A DNA stretch of 42,168 bases from a virus, in the IMG/VR virus record IMGVR_UViG_3300041405_000255, positions 1 to 42,168 of that record, one strand, 5' to 3'. Made by a program: the position numbers and the translations under genes. The notes beneath the pieces are model-generated. The model searched no databases. It saw only the letters and a list, made by a program, of their open reading frames with translations, and had not been told where the DNA came from. Of the stretch, positions 13,762 to 20,749 are shown one piece after another (positions within the stretch are counted from its first letter, which is position 1; every line of letters begins with the position of its first letter).

Positions 13762-14193
13762 ATGGAACATTTCGAAAGAACACTGCATCGGGAAGTAAAG
13801 GCTGATGGCGGCACCGCCCTGGCAAAACGTATGGGCGTGAATGAGACCAGGTTGCTTGACTGCGCCAATCCGAATCGTGAGGCGCATCGGATGAATCTAG
13901 AGATGTTCGGCCAAGTGCTCACCCATCTCTCTGTCGAGTCCCGGGCGATTGTTCTCAACGCACTACTCGATGAGTTCGGGTACTCGCTGGTGGCGAAGGA
14001 AGTTACTGAGGTGAGAACCCTTCCTGCCGCGCTGGCACTTGTTGGAAAGGAGTTCGCGGATCTGACGGTCGCTGTACATAACGCGTTGGTAGATGGCCGT
14101 GTAACACAGATCGAGAAAGCGGGGATCTGTAAAGAAATCGCGCATGTCCGGCGCGAGGTTGACGCCATTGAGGCAGCAGTGAAGGTCGCCTAA
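13762..14193 (+). CDS. Phage regulatory protein, CII (CP76) family
   Basis: 143 aa. The N-terminal region (LHREVKADGGTALAKRMGVNETRLLDCANPNREAHRMNL split over residues 8-46) carries the helix-turn-helix and NPN-H-x-L pattern of the phage CII regulatory family; the second half is helical and probably mediates multimers. Such proteins activate lysogeny functions or modulate early transcription. GAGG lies 8 bases before the ATG. Second gene after the right promoter, in the cII position. Confidence 0.75.
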   Translation: MEHFERTLHREVKADGGTALAKRMGVNETRLLDCANPNREAHRMNLEMFGQVLTHLSVESRAIVLNALLDEFGYSLVAKEVTEVRTLPAALALVGKEFADLTVAVHNALVDGRVTQIEKAGICKEIAHVRREVDAIEAAVKVA

Positions 14194-14204
14194 ATCACAG
14201 GTAC

Positions 14205-14229
14205 AAAAAAGCCGACGGAGAAGGTCGGC
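14205..14229 (-). terminator. Minus-strand terminator inside the rightward operon
   Basis: GCCGAC (14211-14216) pairs with GTCGGC (14224-14229); the T-run is on the minus strand only (14210-14205). No minus-strand gene ends here, so it would stop an antisense transcript coming from the rha gene. Confidence 0.55.
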
Positions 14230-14257
14230 TGATTCGCAAAACTAGAGAGCGGCGATT

Positions 14258-14998
14258 ATGCACAGCCACATTGTCTTGAGCAATACCTCCGATGTCGTGA
14301 CACGTTTCAGTGAATCGCAAAGCGTGTCATGTCACACCATGTCTTCACGCGAGATCGCCGAGCTGACTGGCAGCACGCACGACAACGTCCTGAAAACAGT
14401 CCGGGGGCTCGTTACCAAGGGTGTCGTTTCGTCAAACGACACCCCCTACGTCCACCCACAAAACGGTCAGATCTATCGCGAGTTCTTGCTATCTCAACGT
14501 GACACCCTGGTGGTGGTCTCGGGCTACAGCGTCGAACTGCGCGCGAAAATTATTGATCGCTGGCAGGAACTCGAAGCCCAGTTCAGTCAATTTCAGATCC
14601 CGGCGACCTACGCCGAAGCGTTGCAGGCAGCCGCTGACCAAGCAAGAGACAACCAGTCGCTGCGATTGGTCATTTTCGATCAGGCACCAAAAGTTGCCGC
14701 GATCAAACGTCTGGCGGCGGCCGGTGGAGCAATCTGCATCACCGACACTGCCAAACAGTTACAGATCCAGCCTGCGAGGTTGTTCGCCTGGCTTGAGCAG
14801 CATCGTTGGATTTTCCGCCGCAAGGGCTCCAAACGCTGGGTTGCCTATCAGCCACGCATTACCGCCGGCTACATGACTCACAAAGTCACAGCCCTGAGGC
14901 CTGATCCGGAAACCGGCATCGAGCGAGCTGCATTCGACCCAATGGTCACTCCGAAAGGCCTTACCCGTCTTGCTGAGCTTTTGCAGGAGGCCAAGTAA
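14258..14998 (+). CDS. Rha-family antirepressor with KilAC-like C-terminus
   Basis: 246 aa. Residues about 28-115 form the Rha domain (MSSREIAELTGSTHDNVLKTVR, YREFLLSQRDTLVVVSGYS, RAKIIDRWQELE). The C-terminal part (about 150-240; DTAKQLQIQPARLFAWLEQHRWIFRR in pieces) is the phage antirepressor KilAC/ANT winged helix. Proteins of this design counter the repressor or interfere with host regulation. ATG at 14258 follows an AGAG purine run. The stop overlaps the next start (TAATG). Confidence 0.88.
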   Translation: MHSHIVLSNTSDVVTRFSESQSVSCHTMSSREIAELTGSTHDNVLKTVRGLVTKGVVSSNDTPYVHPQNGQIYREFLLSQRDTLVVVSGYSVELRAKIIDRWQELEAQFSQFQIPATYAEALQAAADQARDNQSLRLVIFDQAPKVAAIKRLAAAGGAICITDTAKQLQIQPARLFAWLEQHRWIFRRKGSKRWVAYQPRITAGYMTHKVTALRPDPETGIERAAFDPMVTPKGLTRLAELLQEAK

Positions 14999-15744
14999 TG
15001 GCCGGCGATTGGATCAAATTCGAACTCACCACCTTGGACAAGCCTGAGGTCTGCCAGATTGCTGACTTAGCCGACATCGACCCGGATGCGGTAGTGGGCA
15101 AATTGATGCGTGTATGGGGTTGGTTCGACCAGCAGACGGAAAACGGTAACGCTCCGAGCGTTAGCAAAAAGTTACTCGATCGGTTAGTGGGCGTTATCGG
15201 TTTTTGCGAACACATGAAGACGGTGGCATGGATGCATGAAGTAGATGGCGTTATCAGCCTGCCGCATTTCGAGCGTCACAACGGGAAAACCGCCAAAAAC
15301 CGGCTTCTCACAGCCAAAAGGGTAGCCAACCACAAAGCAGCTAACGCCAAAGGTAACGCTCCAAGCGTTAGCAATGCGTTACCTAAAGAAGATTTAGAGA
15401 AGAATAAAGATCAACACAACACTCTGGGCGCGAGTGATCGTTCGGCGGCAGTTGAGATGTCGCTTGAATGGGTACCTGATCAACAGCTCTTGCAGGCTTA
15501 CGCGCTACGGATGGCCCTACCGTTGACCGCGTTCACCCCGGAGGCCACGGCTGCTTTCGTTTGCCATTACACCGCAAGTGGTCGTTTCGAGACGCAAGCA
15601 GCCTGGGTCAGTCTGCTCGTGAAGTGGATCAAGCGCGATGTTGCCAAAACGGCCAGTTCCAACATTCGGCAATTTCCCGTGAAGCAGGTCAACGGCCCGG
15701 ATTTCGACGACACGACCTGGTCTGATGATCTGGGTGACTTGTGA
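14998..15744 (+). CDS. DnaT-like/O-like replication initiation protein
   Basis: 248 aa. The N-terminal 100 residues (WIKFELTTLDKPEVCQIADL, MRVWGWFDQQ) look like a winged-helix DNA-binding domain. The C-terminal part (EWVPDQQLLQAYALRMALPL, then AFVCHYTASGRFETQAAWVS, about 155-212) matches the DnaT primosomal domain that delivers the DnaB-loading complex. Between them is a low-complexity linker whose coding DNA contains repeated GCGTTA elements, so the gene seems to carry the origin it acts on, as lambda O does. AGGAGG precedes the ATG; TAATG overlap with rha and GTGATG overlap with the next gene. Confidence 0.82.
   Translation: MAGDWIKFELTTLDKPEVCQIADLADIDPDAVVGKLMRVWGWFDQQTENGNAPSVSKKLLDRLVGVIGFCEHMKTVAWMHEVDGVISLPHFERHNGKTAKNRLLTAKRVANHKAANAKGNAPSVSNALPKEDLEKNKDQHNTLGASDRSAAVEMSLEWVPDQQLLQAYALRMALPLTAFTPEATAAFVCHYTASGRFETQAAWVSLLVKWIKRDVAKTASSNIRQFPVKQVNGPDFDDTTWSDDLGDL
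15145..15420. other. Candidate phage replication origin (iterons plus AT-rich stretch)
   Basis: Within the O/DnaT-like gene, TAACGC or its complement GCGTTA occurs eight times (starts 15147, 15158, 15191, 15248, 15342, 15354, 15365, 15376). Two 23-bp copies, 15145-15167 and 15352-15374, differ at one base and each contains the inverted repeat AACGCT-N3-AGCGTT. The last four elements are 11-12 bp apart, one helical turn, and are followed by an AT-rich run at 15382-15420. This is the arrangement of lambda ori inside gene O. Confidence 0.6.
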
Positions 15745-16565
15745 TGAGCCAAGCCAAACGTGTCCCCCAGAGCGCCAACCAGTTGCTGAGCAAGATGGGC
15801 AACCTGCCGCCCGTGACGTTGGAGCGACCGAAACAATTGCCGCCTGGTACCGCTGACGTCGTTAACGCGCTGTTCAAGGAATTGCAGGCGATCTTCCCCG
15901 CGTGGAAGCAAGCATGGCCCGATGATGAAGCCCTACGCGCTGCAAAACGCAGCTGGGTCAAGGCTTTCATCGCCGCCGGGATCAATACTCTCGAGCAAAT
16001 TAGGTACGGCTTGCAGAACTGCCGACAGCACGGCGGCGATTTCGCGCCGAGCGTCGGCAAGTTTGTGAAGTGGTGTCAGCCAACGCCTGAAATGTTGGGC
16101 ATTCCTTCGCACGATAAGGCCTTTCGTGAAGCGCTGGTCAATTTGGACCCGAGCCGAGCATTTTCCCGCGAGTGGTCGCACCCGGCGGTACGTCATGCCG
16201 CCCTTCAATGCGAGATGCATAACCTGAACAGCTTAGTGTCCGAGAAGGCCAGCAAGGTCTTTGATCGCGCCTATGACATCACCATCCGGATGTTGGTCAG
16301 CGGACAGCCGCTCGAAGACATCGCCATTGGCATCAGCCACGACTCGCAAAAGCCCGAAACGCAACTCGCGGAAGAATACGGCGAGGCGCGGTTGTTGATA
16401 ACCATGTCGCGCCAGTCGATCCCGCTTGACGGCAAGGTCGCCCGCGTCCAGTTGCTGGCTCGTTTTGCCAGTGACCCGGGAAAACGCGAGCAGCAAAAAA
16501 ACTCGCTTCCACGTACCCGCTTGAACTCCCTCCCTGATCCATTCAATCCCACAGGTGGCTTCTGA
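15744..16565 (+). CDS. Replication protein P-like helicase loader
   Basis: 273 aa. The sequence resembles the lambda P family: an N-terminal segment ending in VVNALFKELQAIFPAWKQAWP, a conserved WVKAFIAAGINTLEQIRYGL, then GDFAPSVGKFVKWCQPTPE and a charged C-terminus. P proteins capture host DnaB helicase and bring it to the origin protein. The ATG at 15744 overlaps the previous stop (TGATG); a GTG three bases earlier is in the same frame. Directly downstream of the O-like gene, as in lambda. Confidence 0.8.
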   Translation: MSQAKRVPQSANQLLSKMGNLPPVTLERPKQLPPGTADVVNALFKELQAIFPAWKQAWPDDEALRAAKRSWVKAFIAAGINTLEQIRYGLQNCRQHGGDFAPSVGKFVKWCQPTPEMLGIPSHDKAFREALVNLDPSRAFSREWSHPAVRHAALQCEMHNLNSLVSEKASKVFDRAYDITIRMLVSGQPLEDIAIGISHDSQKPETQLAEEYGEARLLITMSRQSIPLDGKVARVQLLARFASDPGKREQQKNSLPRTRLNSLPDPFNPTGGF

Positions 16566-17065
16566 TGAATGCAGCCAAGCAACAAAACATGCTCGCCGGG
16601 CAATCGTCACTGGCCCGCAAGGTGTTCCAGGTCGTGCCAATCCAGGAGCGTTGGAGTGCCCACGACATTTTCAATTCGTTGATGGTTTCCGAAGCCACGG
16701 GGGCCCAGTTCCCGGCTGTCCGTCGCGGCTTGGGTGAGTTGAAGGAGGCAGGTCTCATTCGCGAACCCGTTAACGGGCATTTCCAGCGTACCGCTATCAC
16801 CATCAAATTCCCGAGAGAGCAGAGCATGTCAAAAGAAACCAAGCCGGCCGTCATTGCCATCAATAAAACCGAGGTCAGTGCTCTGGATACGTTGGCGGTG
16901 CTGTCTGGTGAGGTCATCAGCTTTGCCGAGGAGGTCGGACAGCGCATGAAAAAGGTGGCGGCACGTATCGAGGAGGTGGCGCTTTCCGTCGAGGCGGAGC
17001 GCGAGACCAACGCTGACGCACTCGAAAAATTCAAGCTGCTGCAATCTCTGCTGAAGGGGGGCTAA
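16565..17065 (+). CDS. Hypothetical phage protein, winged-helix plus coiled coil
   Basis: 166 aa. The first 80 residues (WSAHDIFNSLMVSEATGAQF, VRRGLGELKEAGLIRE) look like a winged helix; residues 95-165 are long charged helices (EEVGQRMKKVAARIEEVALS), probably a coiled coil. No family recognised. TGATG overlap with the P-like gene and TAATG overlap with the next, so it is part of the replication operon and probably binds DNA or a replication partner. Confidence 0.7.
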   Translation: MNAAKQQNMLAGQSSLARKVFQVVPIQERWSAHDIFNSLMVSEATGAQFPAVRRGLGELKEAGLIREPVNGHFQRTAITIKFPREQSMSKETKPAVIAINKTEVSALDTLAVLSGEVISFAEEVGQRMKKVAARIEEVALSVEAERETNADALEKFKLLQSLLKGG

Positions 17066-17304
17066 TGGGCAAGCGCATGGCGATCGGGTTGGATATACCT
17101 GATCGCCGCCTGGCTGTGCCGAACCCGGCGAACTATCGGTTCGCCGTATTCTGCTGTTCGTTCAAGATGGATATGGGCAGCACACCCGACCACGCTTTGG
17201 CGCTGTTCGTTGACCAGGCAATGGCCGAGCGCTACGGCGCCTGGATGTGGCCGACCACGTTTCAGGTCGTTGACCTGGAAGATCCTCTTGGAGCCCGTAA
17301 ATGA
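17065..17304 (+). CDS. Small hypothetical phage protein
   Basis: 79 aa, not recognised; contains RFAVFCCSFKMDMGSTPDHA and a tryptophan-rich WMWPTTFQVVDLED. Both ends overlap neighbouring genes (TAATG at the start, ATGA at the end), supporting a real translated gene in the operon. Confidence 0.65.
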   Translation: MGKRMAIGLDIPDRRLAVPNPANYRFAVFCCSFKMDMGSTPDHALALFVDQAMAERYGAWMWPTTFQVVDLEDPLGARK

Positions 17305-18629
17305 TGGCCTTGGCGAAGACCCTGACGGTAAAGCTGTCGGATGCCGAGATCGAACGCAATGCCAAGAAGCTGCATGTCCGAGATCTACGAGATGCCAGTC
17401 ACCCGGCATTGCACTTTCGCTTTGCAAAGAATCGATCCCGCGGCTCCTGGTACCTCCTCAGCAAACGCACCTGGCACCGCATCGGCGGCTTCCCTGATTT
17501 GAGCACCAAACAAGTGGTCACGGCATTGCCCTCGGTGCGTCTGCGGGTGGCCGCCAATGAAGGTTCGACGCTATCTAAGTGGGCCGCCACCGGCGAACTG
17601 TTGGAATGGTACGCCGAGCGTATGGCACGTGATCGCAGCCTTTCCAGCAAGCGCAAGAACACCACTGCCTCGGCCATCAGGCGTCATTTGATGCCACGCT
17701 TGGGTCATCTGCCGCTCAGCGATATCAACAAAGCCACACTCGACAGAGAGCTGGTCTGGCCGTTGCAGGAAAGCTACTCCACTGGCTATGTGCAGCTGGT
17801 GTTCAAGCTTCTCGTCCAGGCGCTGCAGCAAGCGTTCAAACTCGGTTGTATCGGCGCTAACCCTATGGCTGGGATCAAGTTCAGCGACTTCAGTAAGGCC
17901 AAGGTCGGGGCCAAGCCATGCCGATTGCGCGGCGTTCAGTTGCCGCAGCTACTGGAGCAATTGTTCCTCGTCATGTCGACTGCCCCTGCCGACGCCATGT
18001 TGGCGCTGATGATGCTCTGTCACGGCACGCGTATCGGTGAAACCCGGCAGACACGCTGGTCGCATATCAGTCTGACGGAGCGCGAGTGGTTTATCCCGGC
18101 CGAGCACACCAAAACCGGCGTCGAGCATCACCTGCCGCTGACGGACCAGGTGCGCGAGCTGCTGATTCGCTATCGCGACATTCAACAAACCAAGGGGTAT
18201 GACGGCCAATTCCTGTTCCCGGCGCGCCATGGCAAGGCTCTCAGTGAAGGGCAGGCCAGTGCTGCATTCACCCGGTTGGGGCAAGGTGAGTGGACCAGCC
18301 ACGACCTGCGCAAGTTGGCCCGCACCGGCTGGGCTGACCTCGGCATTGATCACCTGATCGGCGAACTACTGATCAACCACGCCATGGGCCACAACGTGAA
18401 GGTGTACATCCAGTCGAACGTCATGAGTCGCAAGCTCGATGCACTGGAGCAGTGGCACGCTCATCTAGACCAGAAGGGGTTTTCCCTGATTCACGGGTTG
18501 ACCGGTGTTAGATCCGGAGATTCCGGTAAACCTCTGGAGGCCTTACAGAACAAGGCCTGCGATGCCTTTCAAGAAACAACCACAGGAGAGGATTTAAAAC
18601 ATGCAGAAAGGGCAGGGGCTTGGCTTTAA
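17301..18629 (+). CDS. Second tyrosine recombinase in the replication operon
   Basis: 442 aa. Catalytic residues are visible: R244 (HGTRIGETR), K271 (HTKTGVEHHLPL), H334 and R337 (SHDLRKLARTGW), H360 (INHAMGH) and Y369 (KVYIQSN); core-binding domain about 90-190. Unlike the attL-proximal enzyme, it lacks an att site next to it and is buried in a polycistronic early operon, with ATG at 17301 overlapping the previous stop (a second in-frame ATG is at 17304). Its C-terminus extends about 70 residues past the tyrosine and its end overlaps the zinc-ribbon gene. Possible roles: multimer or concatemer resolution, DNA inversion, or remnant of another integrated element. Confidence 0.9.
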   Translation: MMALAKTLTVKLSDAEIERNAKKLHVRDLRDASHPALHFRFAKNRSRGSWYLLSKRTWHRIGGFPDLSTKQVVTALPSVRLRVAANEGSTLSKWAATGELLEWYAERMARDRSLSSKRKNTTASAIRRHLMPRLGHLPLSDINKATLDRELVWPLQESYSTGYVQLVFKLLVQALQQAFKLGCIGANPMAGIKFSDFSKAKVGAKPCRLRGVQLPQLLEQLFLVMSTAPADAMLALMMLCHGTRIGETRQTRWSHISLTEREWFIPAEHTKTGVEHHLPLTDQVRELLIRYRDIQQTKGYDGQFLFPARHGKALSEGQASAAFTRLGQGEWTSHDLRKLARTGWADLGIDHLIGELLINHAMGHNVKVYIQSNVMSRKLDALEQWHAHLDQKGFSLIHGLTGVRSGDSGKPLEALQNKACDAFQETTTGEDLKHAERAGAWL

Positions 18630-18921
18630 GAGGCAACGGATCGAGCTGGAGCCTTGCCCGACCTGCAAGGGCAAAGCAGTAGTGAAAGGGCTGTTTTATG
18701 AGTTGATTTGTACTGCTTGCAATGGCTCAGGTTGGGTTATTCGGGGCAGCAGGTTGGTGCTTTCTTCGGACGAGTTGGTGACTCAATTGAGCTTCAAATT
18801 GCAGCAGGCTCAGCGCGAAATTGAAGTGCTCCAGCAGGGGCCGTCGATTTCTGGCCCAGCCGAGTACTACCAACAGAACAACCGTCGCGGTGCCGGCGGA
18901 ACAAATTACACAGGGGATTGA
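18601..18921 (+). CDS. Small zinc-ribbon protein
   Basis: 106 aa. CPTC (about residue 18) and CTAC-NGSGW (about 37) form a DnaJ-type four-cysteine zinc site near the N-terminus; the middle is a helix (SFKLQQAQREIEVLQQ) and the tail is polar. No named family is certain; such ribbons often bind nucleic acid. The start overlaps the recombinase by 29 bases; AGAGGA lies 8 bases before the ATG. Confidence 0.7.
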   Translation: MQKGQGLGFKRQRIELEPCPTCKGKAVVKGLFYELICTACNGSGWVIRGSRLVLSSDELVTQLSFKLQQAQREIEVLQQGPSISGPAEYYQQNNRRGAGGTNYTGD

Positions 18922-18924
18922 GCC

Positions 18925-18972
18925 ATGGTTGTCCGGATGCTGATCAGCAAAGTGAAGAGGGCGGTAGCATGA
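18925..18972 (+). CDS. Possible 15-codon leader peptide
   Basis: ATG at 18925 opens MVVRMLISKVKRAVA and ends in a TGA that overlaps the next ATG (ATGA at 18969). AGGGG lies nearby upstream. Translation would carry ribosomes straight to the next start; whether it is expressed is unproven. Confidence 0.35.
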   Translation: MVVRMLISKVKRAVA

Positions 18973-19550
18973 AGATCAATTCCGCCCGCCAGGCATGGCA
19001 TGACTGCAACTACAACCCCGCTCCCGGTCAGACCTCTGATGCTGCCGTGCTGGGTGTTGTGGTGCAGAAAACTGAGCGCGGACCTACGGCTGATCATGCG
19101 ATCCATGCGACGTTAGCTGGCCAGGTTCAGTCTGCGATCGCCCGTCTTCACGACACGCTGCGTGCATTCGGCAACGCCATGTACGCAGCTGAACCTACCG
19201 ATGATGATCGGGAAGAGGCAGAAGAGGCCGTGTTCAATCTGGCGTGCAGCCGGGCGGCGCGCATGACTGCCGACAAGAGGGAGCGCGCCGAGTACGTGGC
19301 CAAGGGGGTATTCCGTCGTTATCGCTACATGCATCAGGGCGGCCAGTCGGCCAATGATGACCCGTTGATCAAGCCTGAACTATTCAGGTCTTGGATGAAT
19401 GCCGAGTATGGGATCAAGCTTCCATCCACGGCCTGGGGTCGAGATTGGGAGCCGTTTGTGCAGCTCTGCTTTGACGCTTGCTACGACATCGACGCGAAGG
19501 CTTTGGGCCCGATCGGGGGAGTGATTTACAAGATGAAAGAGGCTGCTTGA
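18969..19550 (+). CDS. Hypothetical phage protein, candidate late regulator by position
   Basis: 193 aa, family not recognised. Mostly helical, with a basic central stretch (RMTADKRERAEYVAKGVFRRYRYMHQGG) and a C-terminal tryptophan-containing segment (FRSWMNAEYGIKLPSTAWGR). GAGG precedes the ATG. It is the last gene of the early rightward operon, before a bidirectional terminator, which is where a Q-type late antiterminator sits in lambdoid phages; that assignment is by position only, no Q motif is visible. Confidence 0.6.
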   Translation: MKINSARQAWHDCNYNPAPGQTSDAAVLGVVVQKTERGPTADHAIHATLAGQVQSAIARLHDTLRAFGNAMYAAEPTDDDREEAEEAVFNLACSRAARMTADKRERAEYVAKGVFRRYRYMHQGGQSANDDPLIKPELFRSWMNAEYGIKLPSTAWGRDWEPFVQLCFDACYDIDAKALGPIGGVIYKMKEAA

Positions 19551-19624
19551 CTTCCCGCACGGCTGGCGGCAATATTTCGCCACTGTTAGAGTTTTGCCTA
19601 CGGCAACTTCCTCATAGATCAAAG

Positions 19625-19656
19625 AAAACCCCGCCTTCGAGCGGGGTTTTTTCGTT
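19625..19656. terminator. Bidirectional terminator
   Basis: Ten-base stem AAAACCCCGC (19625-19634) / GCGGGGTTTT (19641-19650), with T-rich tails in both directions. It ends both the early rightward operon and the leftward toxin-antitoxin operon. Confidence 0.9.
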
Positions 19657-19669
19657 TTCGGCTGCCCGA

Positions 19670-19996
19670 TTACAGATCCAGCAAATCACGATGAATTCCG
19701 AATGCTTGGGCAATCTTGTCGAGGGTGCCCTTGCGTGGTTTTGCTGCTTGCTCTTGTTGTGCGTATGCCGCCTGGGTAATGCCGATGCGCGAGGCCACTT
19801 CCGCCTGAGTAAGGTTCAGATGCTTGCGCCATGCGCCGACAGCGGTCAGGTCCTCTTTGACCATGTATCCAACCACCTCATTCGGAATCAAGTCCTCTTG
19901 CGGGTGGTTTGCAACATAGTCCGCGTAGGGGATGACGACAAAGGCGGGCGCTCCGTCTGGCCCGCTGATGATCTGAATGTTAGTAGGTGTGTTCAT
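19670..19996 (-). CDS. XRE-type antitoxin
   Basis: 108 aa. The C-terminal half is an XRE helix-turn-helix (WRKHLNLTQAEVASRIGITQ, about 56-75, then AQAFGIHRDLLDL). The N-terminal half (FVVIPYADYVANHP) is the toxin-binding part by analogy with HigA/RelB-like antitoxins. Its ATG lies 17 bases inside the end of the toxin gene. The antitoxin normally neutralises the toxin and represses the shared promoter. Confidence 0.88.
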   Translation of the reverse strand: MNTPTNIQIISGPDGAPAFVVIPYADYVANHPQEDLIPNEVVGYMVKEDLTAVGAWRKHLNLTQAEVASRIGITQAAYAQQEQAAKPRKGTLDKIAQAFGIHRDLLDL

Positions 19997-20234
19997 CGCG
20001 CTTTTTCACCTCTTCAATGTTTACGATCTTGACCCCTCCATCCCAGTCAAACATGACTCGGTAGTTTCCCACCCTGAGCCGGTACCCATACTGGTGTTTA
20101 ACGAGGGCTTTGACGTTGGTGACGTTGGGCATATGAGCGAGCGCCTGTGCCGCGTCATAAATCTTGCCTTTGTCGTCTTTATTAATCTTGGAGAGCTGTT
20201 TTACGGCTTTCCGGGTCCAGTTGATTGTATTCAT
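19980..20234 (-). CDS. RelE/ParE-family toxin
   Basis: 84 aa. Starts MNTINWTRKAVKQLSKINKD and contains ALVKHQYGYRLRVGNYRVMF and IVNIEEVKKRDEHTY, the typical RelE/ParE fold with the basic RLRVGNYRV strand and an R-x-x-x-Y C-terminus. RelE relatives cleave ribosome-bound mRNA; ParE relatives act on gyrase; the sequence alone does not settle which. GAGG precedes the ATG at 20234. Toxin-first order with overlapping antitoxin, as in higBA. It is read opposite to the surrounding lytic genes, so it is probably expressed in the lysogen. Confidence 0.88.
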   Translation of the reverse strand: MNTINWTRKAVKQLSKINKDDKGKIYDAAQALAHMPNVTNVKALVKHQYGYRLRVGNYRVMFDWDGGVKIVNIEEVKKRDEHTY

Positions 20235-20257
20235 GCTGCCTCGCAATCCATGACGAA

Positions 20258-20286
20258 AATATAAGTCATTTAATAAGTATTGTCGA
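20258..20286 (-). promoter_or_regulatory. Toxin-antitoxin promoter
   Basis: Minus strand TCGACA (20286-20281), 17-base spacer, TATATT (20263-20258), located 24 bases before the toxin ATG. The spacer is AT-rich. Confidence 0.7.
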
Positions 20287-20361
20287 GGGATTTGTTGGGT
20301 AATGCTTATTGGATTTGTTTTCGAACTGGCCGCTGCGCAATGGTCAGAAGCCAATTTATCG

Positions 20362-20386
20362 CCCCACCACGGTGCGGTTTTTTTTT
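20362..20386 (+). terminator. Terminator before the late genes (tR'-like)
   Basis: Imperfect GC-rich hairpin (20362-20377; CACC/GGTG inner stem, flanking CC/GG) followed by nine T. It lies 43 bases before the holin gene and after the early operon, where lambdoid late transcripts stop unless a Q protein is present. Confidence 0.65.
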
Positions 20387-20428
20387 GATTTTCTTCCGAG
20401 CCTCGGGAGGCAACAGAGACCTCTGAAT

Positions 20429-20749
20429 ATGCCGGATAAACCCGATACCTGGGCCATTGCATTCATGTGGCTGAGTCAGCATTCGCAAACTATTTGGGCG
20501 GCATTTTTGTCGTTGTGTATGACCGTGTTGCGTGTGTTCTACACGGGCGGCACTTGGAAAGACGCGCTGATTGAAGGTCCCATGTGTGTCTTGCTATCCC
20601 TGAGCATTATCTGGGGCTTCGAGCTGATGGGATTGTCGCCGTCACTAGCCCAGCCGGTAGGCATTTGGGTGGGCTTCCTCGGGGTGAAGAAAGTCGCCCT
20701 TTGGGCTGATCGAATTGCTGAAAGCAGGTTTCCCAAATCGGATTGCTAA
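20429..20749 (+). CDS. Holin, lambda-type (phage_holin_3 family)
   Basis: 106 aa. MPDKPDTWAIAFMWLSQHSQ opens the protein, then three membrane segments at about residues 22-42, 50-70 and 77-92, with a short charged C-terminus, the design of class I lambda-type holins that open the inner membrane for the endolysin. A longer frame from 20309 exists, but the family N-terminus begins at 20429. The ribosome site is weak and partly in a small hairpin (CAGAG/CTCTG), which could limit expression. No endolysin lies beside it. Confidence 0.88.
   Translation: MPDKPDTWAIAFMWLSQHSQTIWAAFLSLCMTVLRVFYTGGTWKDALIEGPMCVLLSLSIIWGFELMGLSPSLAQPVGIWVGFLGVKKVALWADRIAESRFPKSDC

Noticed and set aside
13370-13825. N-terminal extension of the repressor
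   Set aside because: It would code through the operators and cro; the helix-turn-helix domain starts at 13369.
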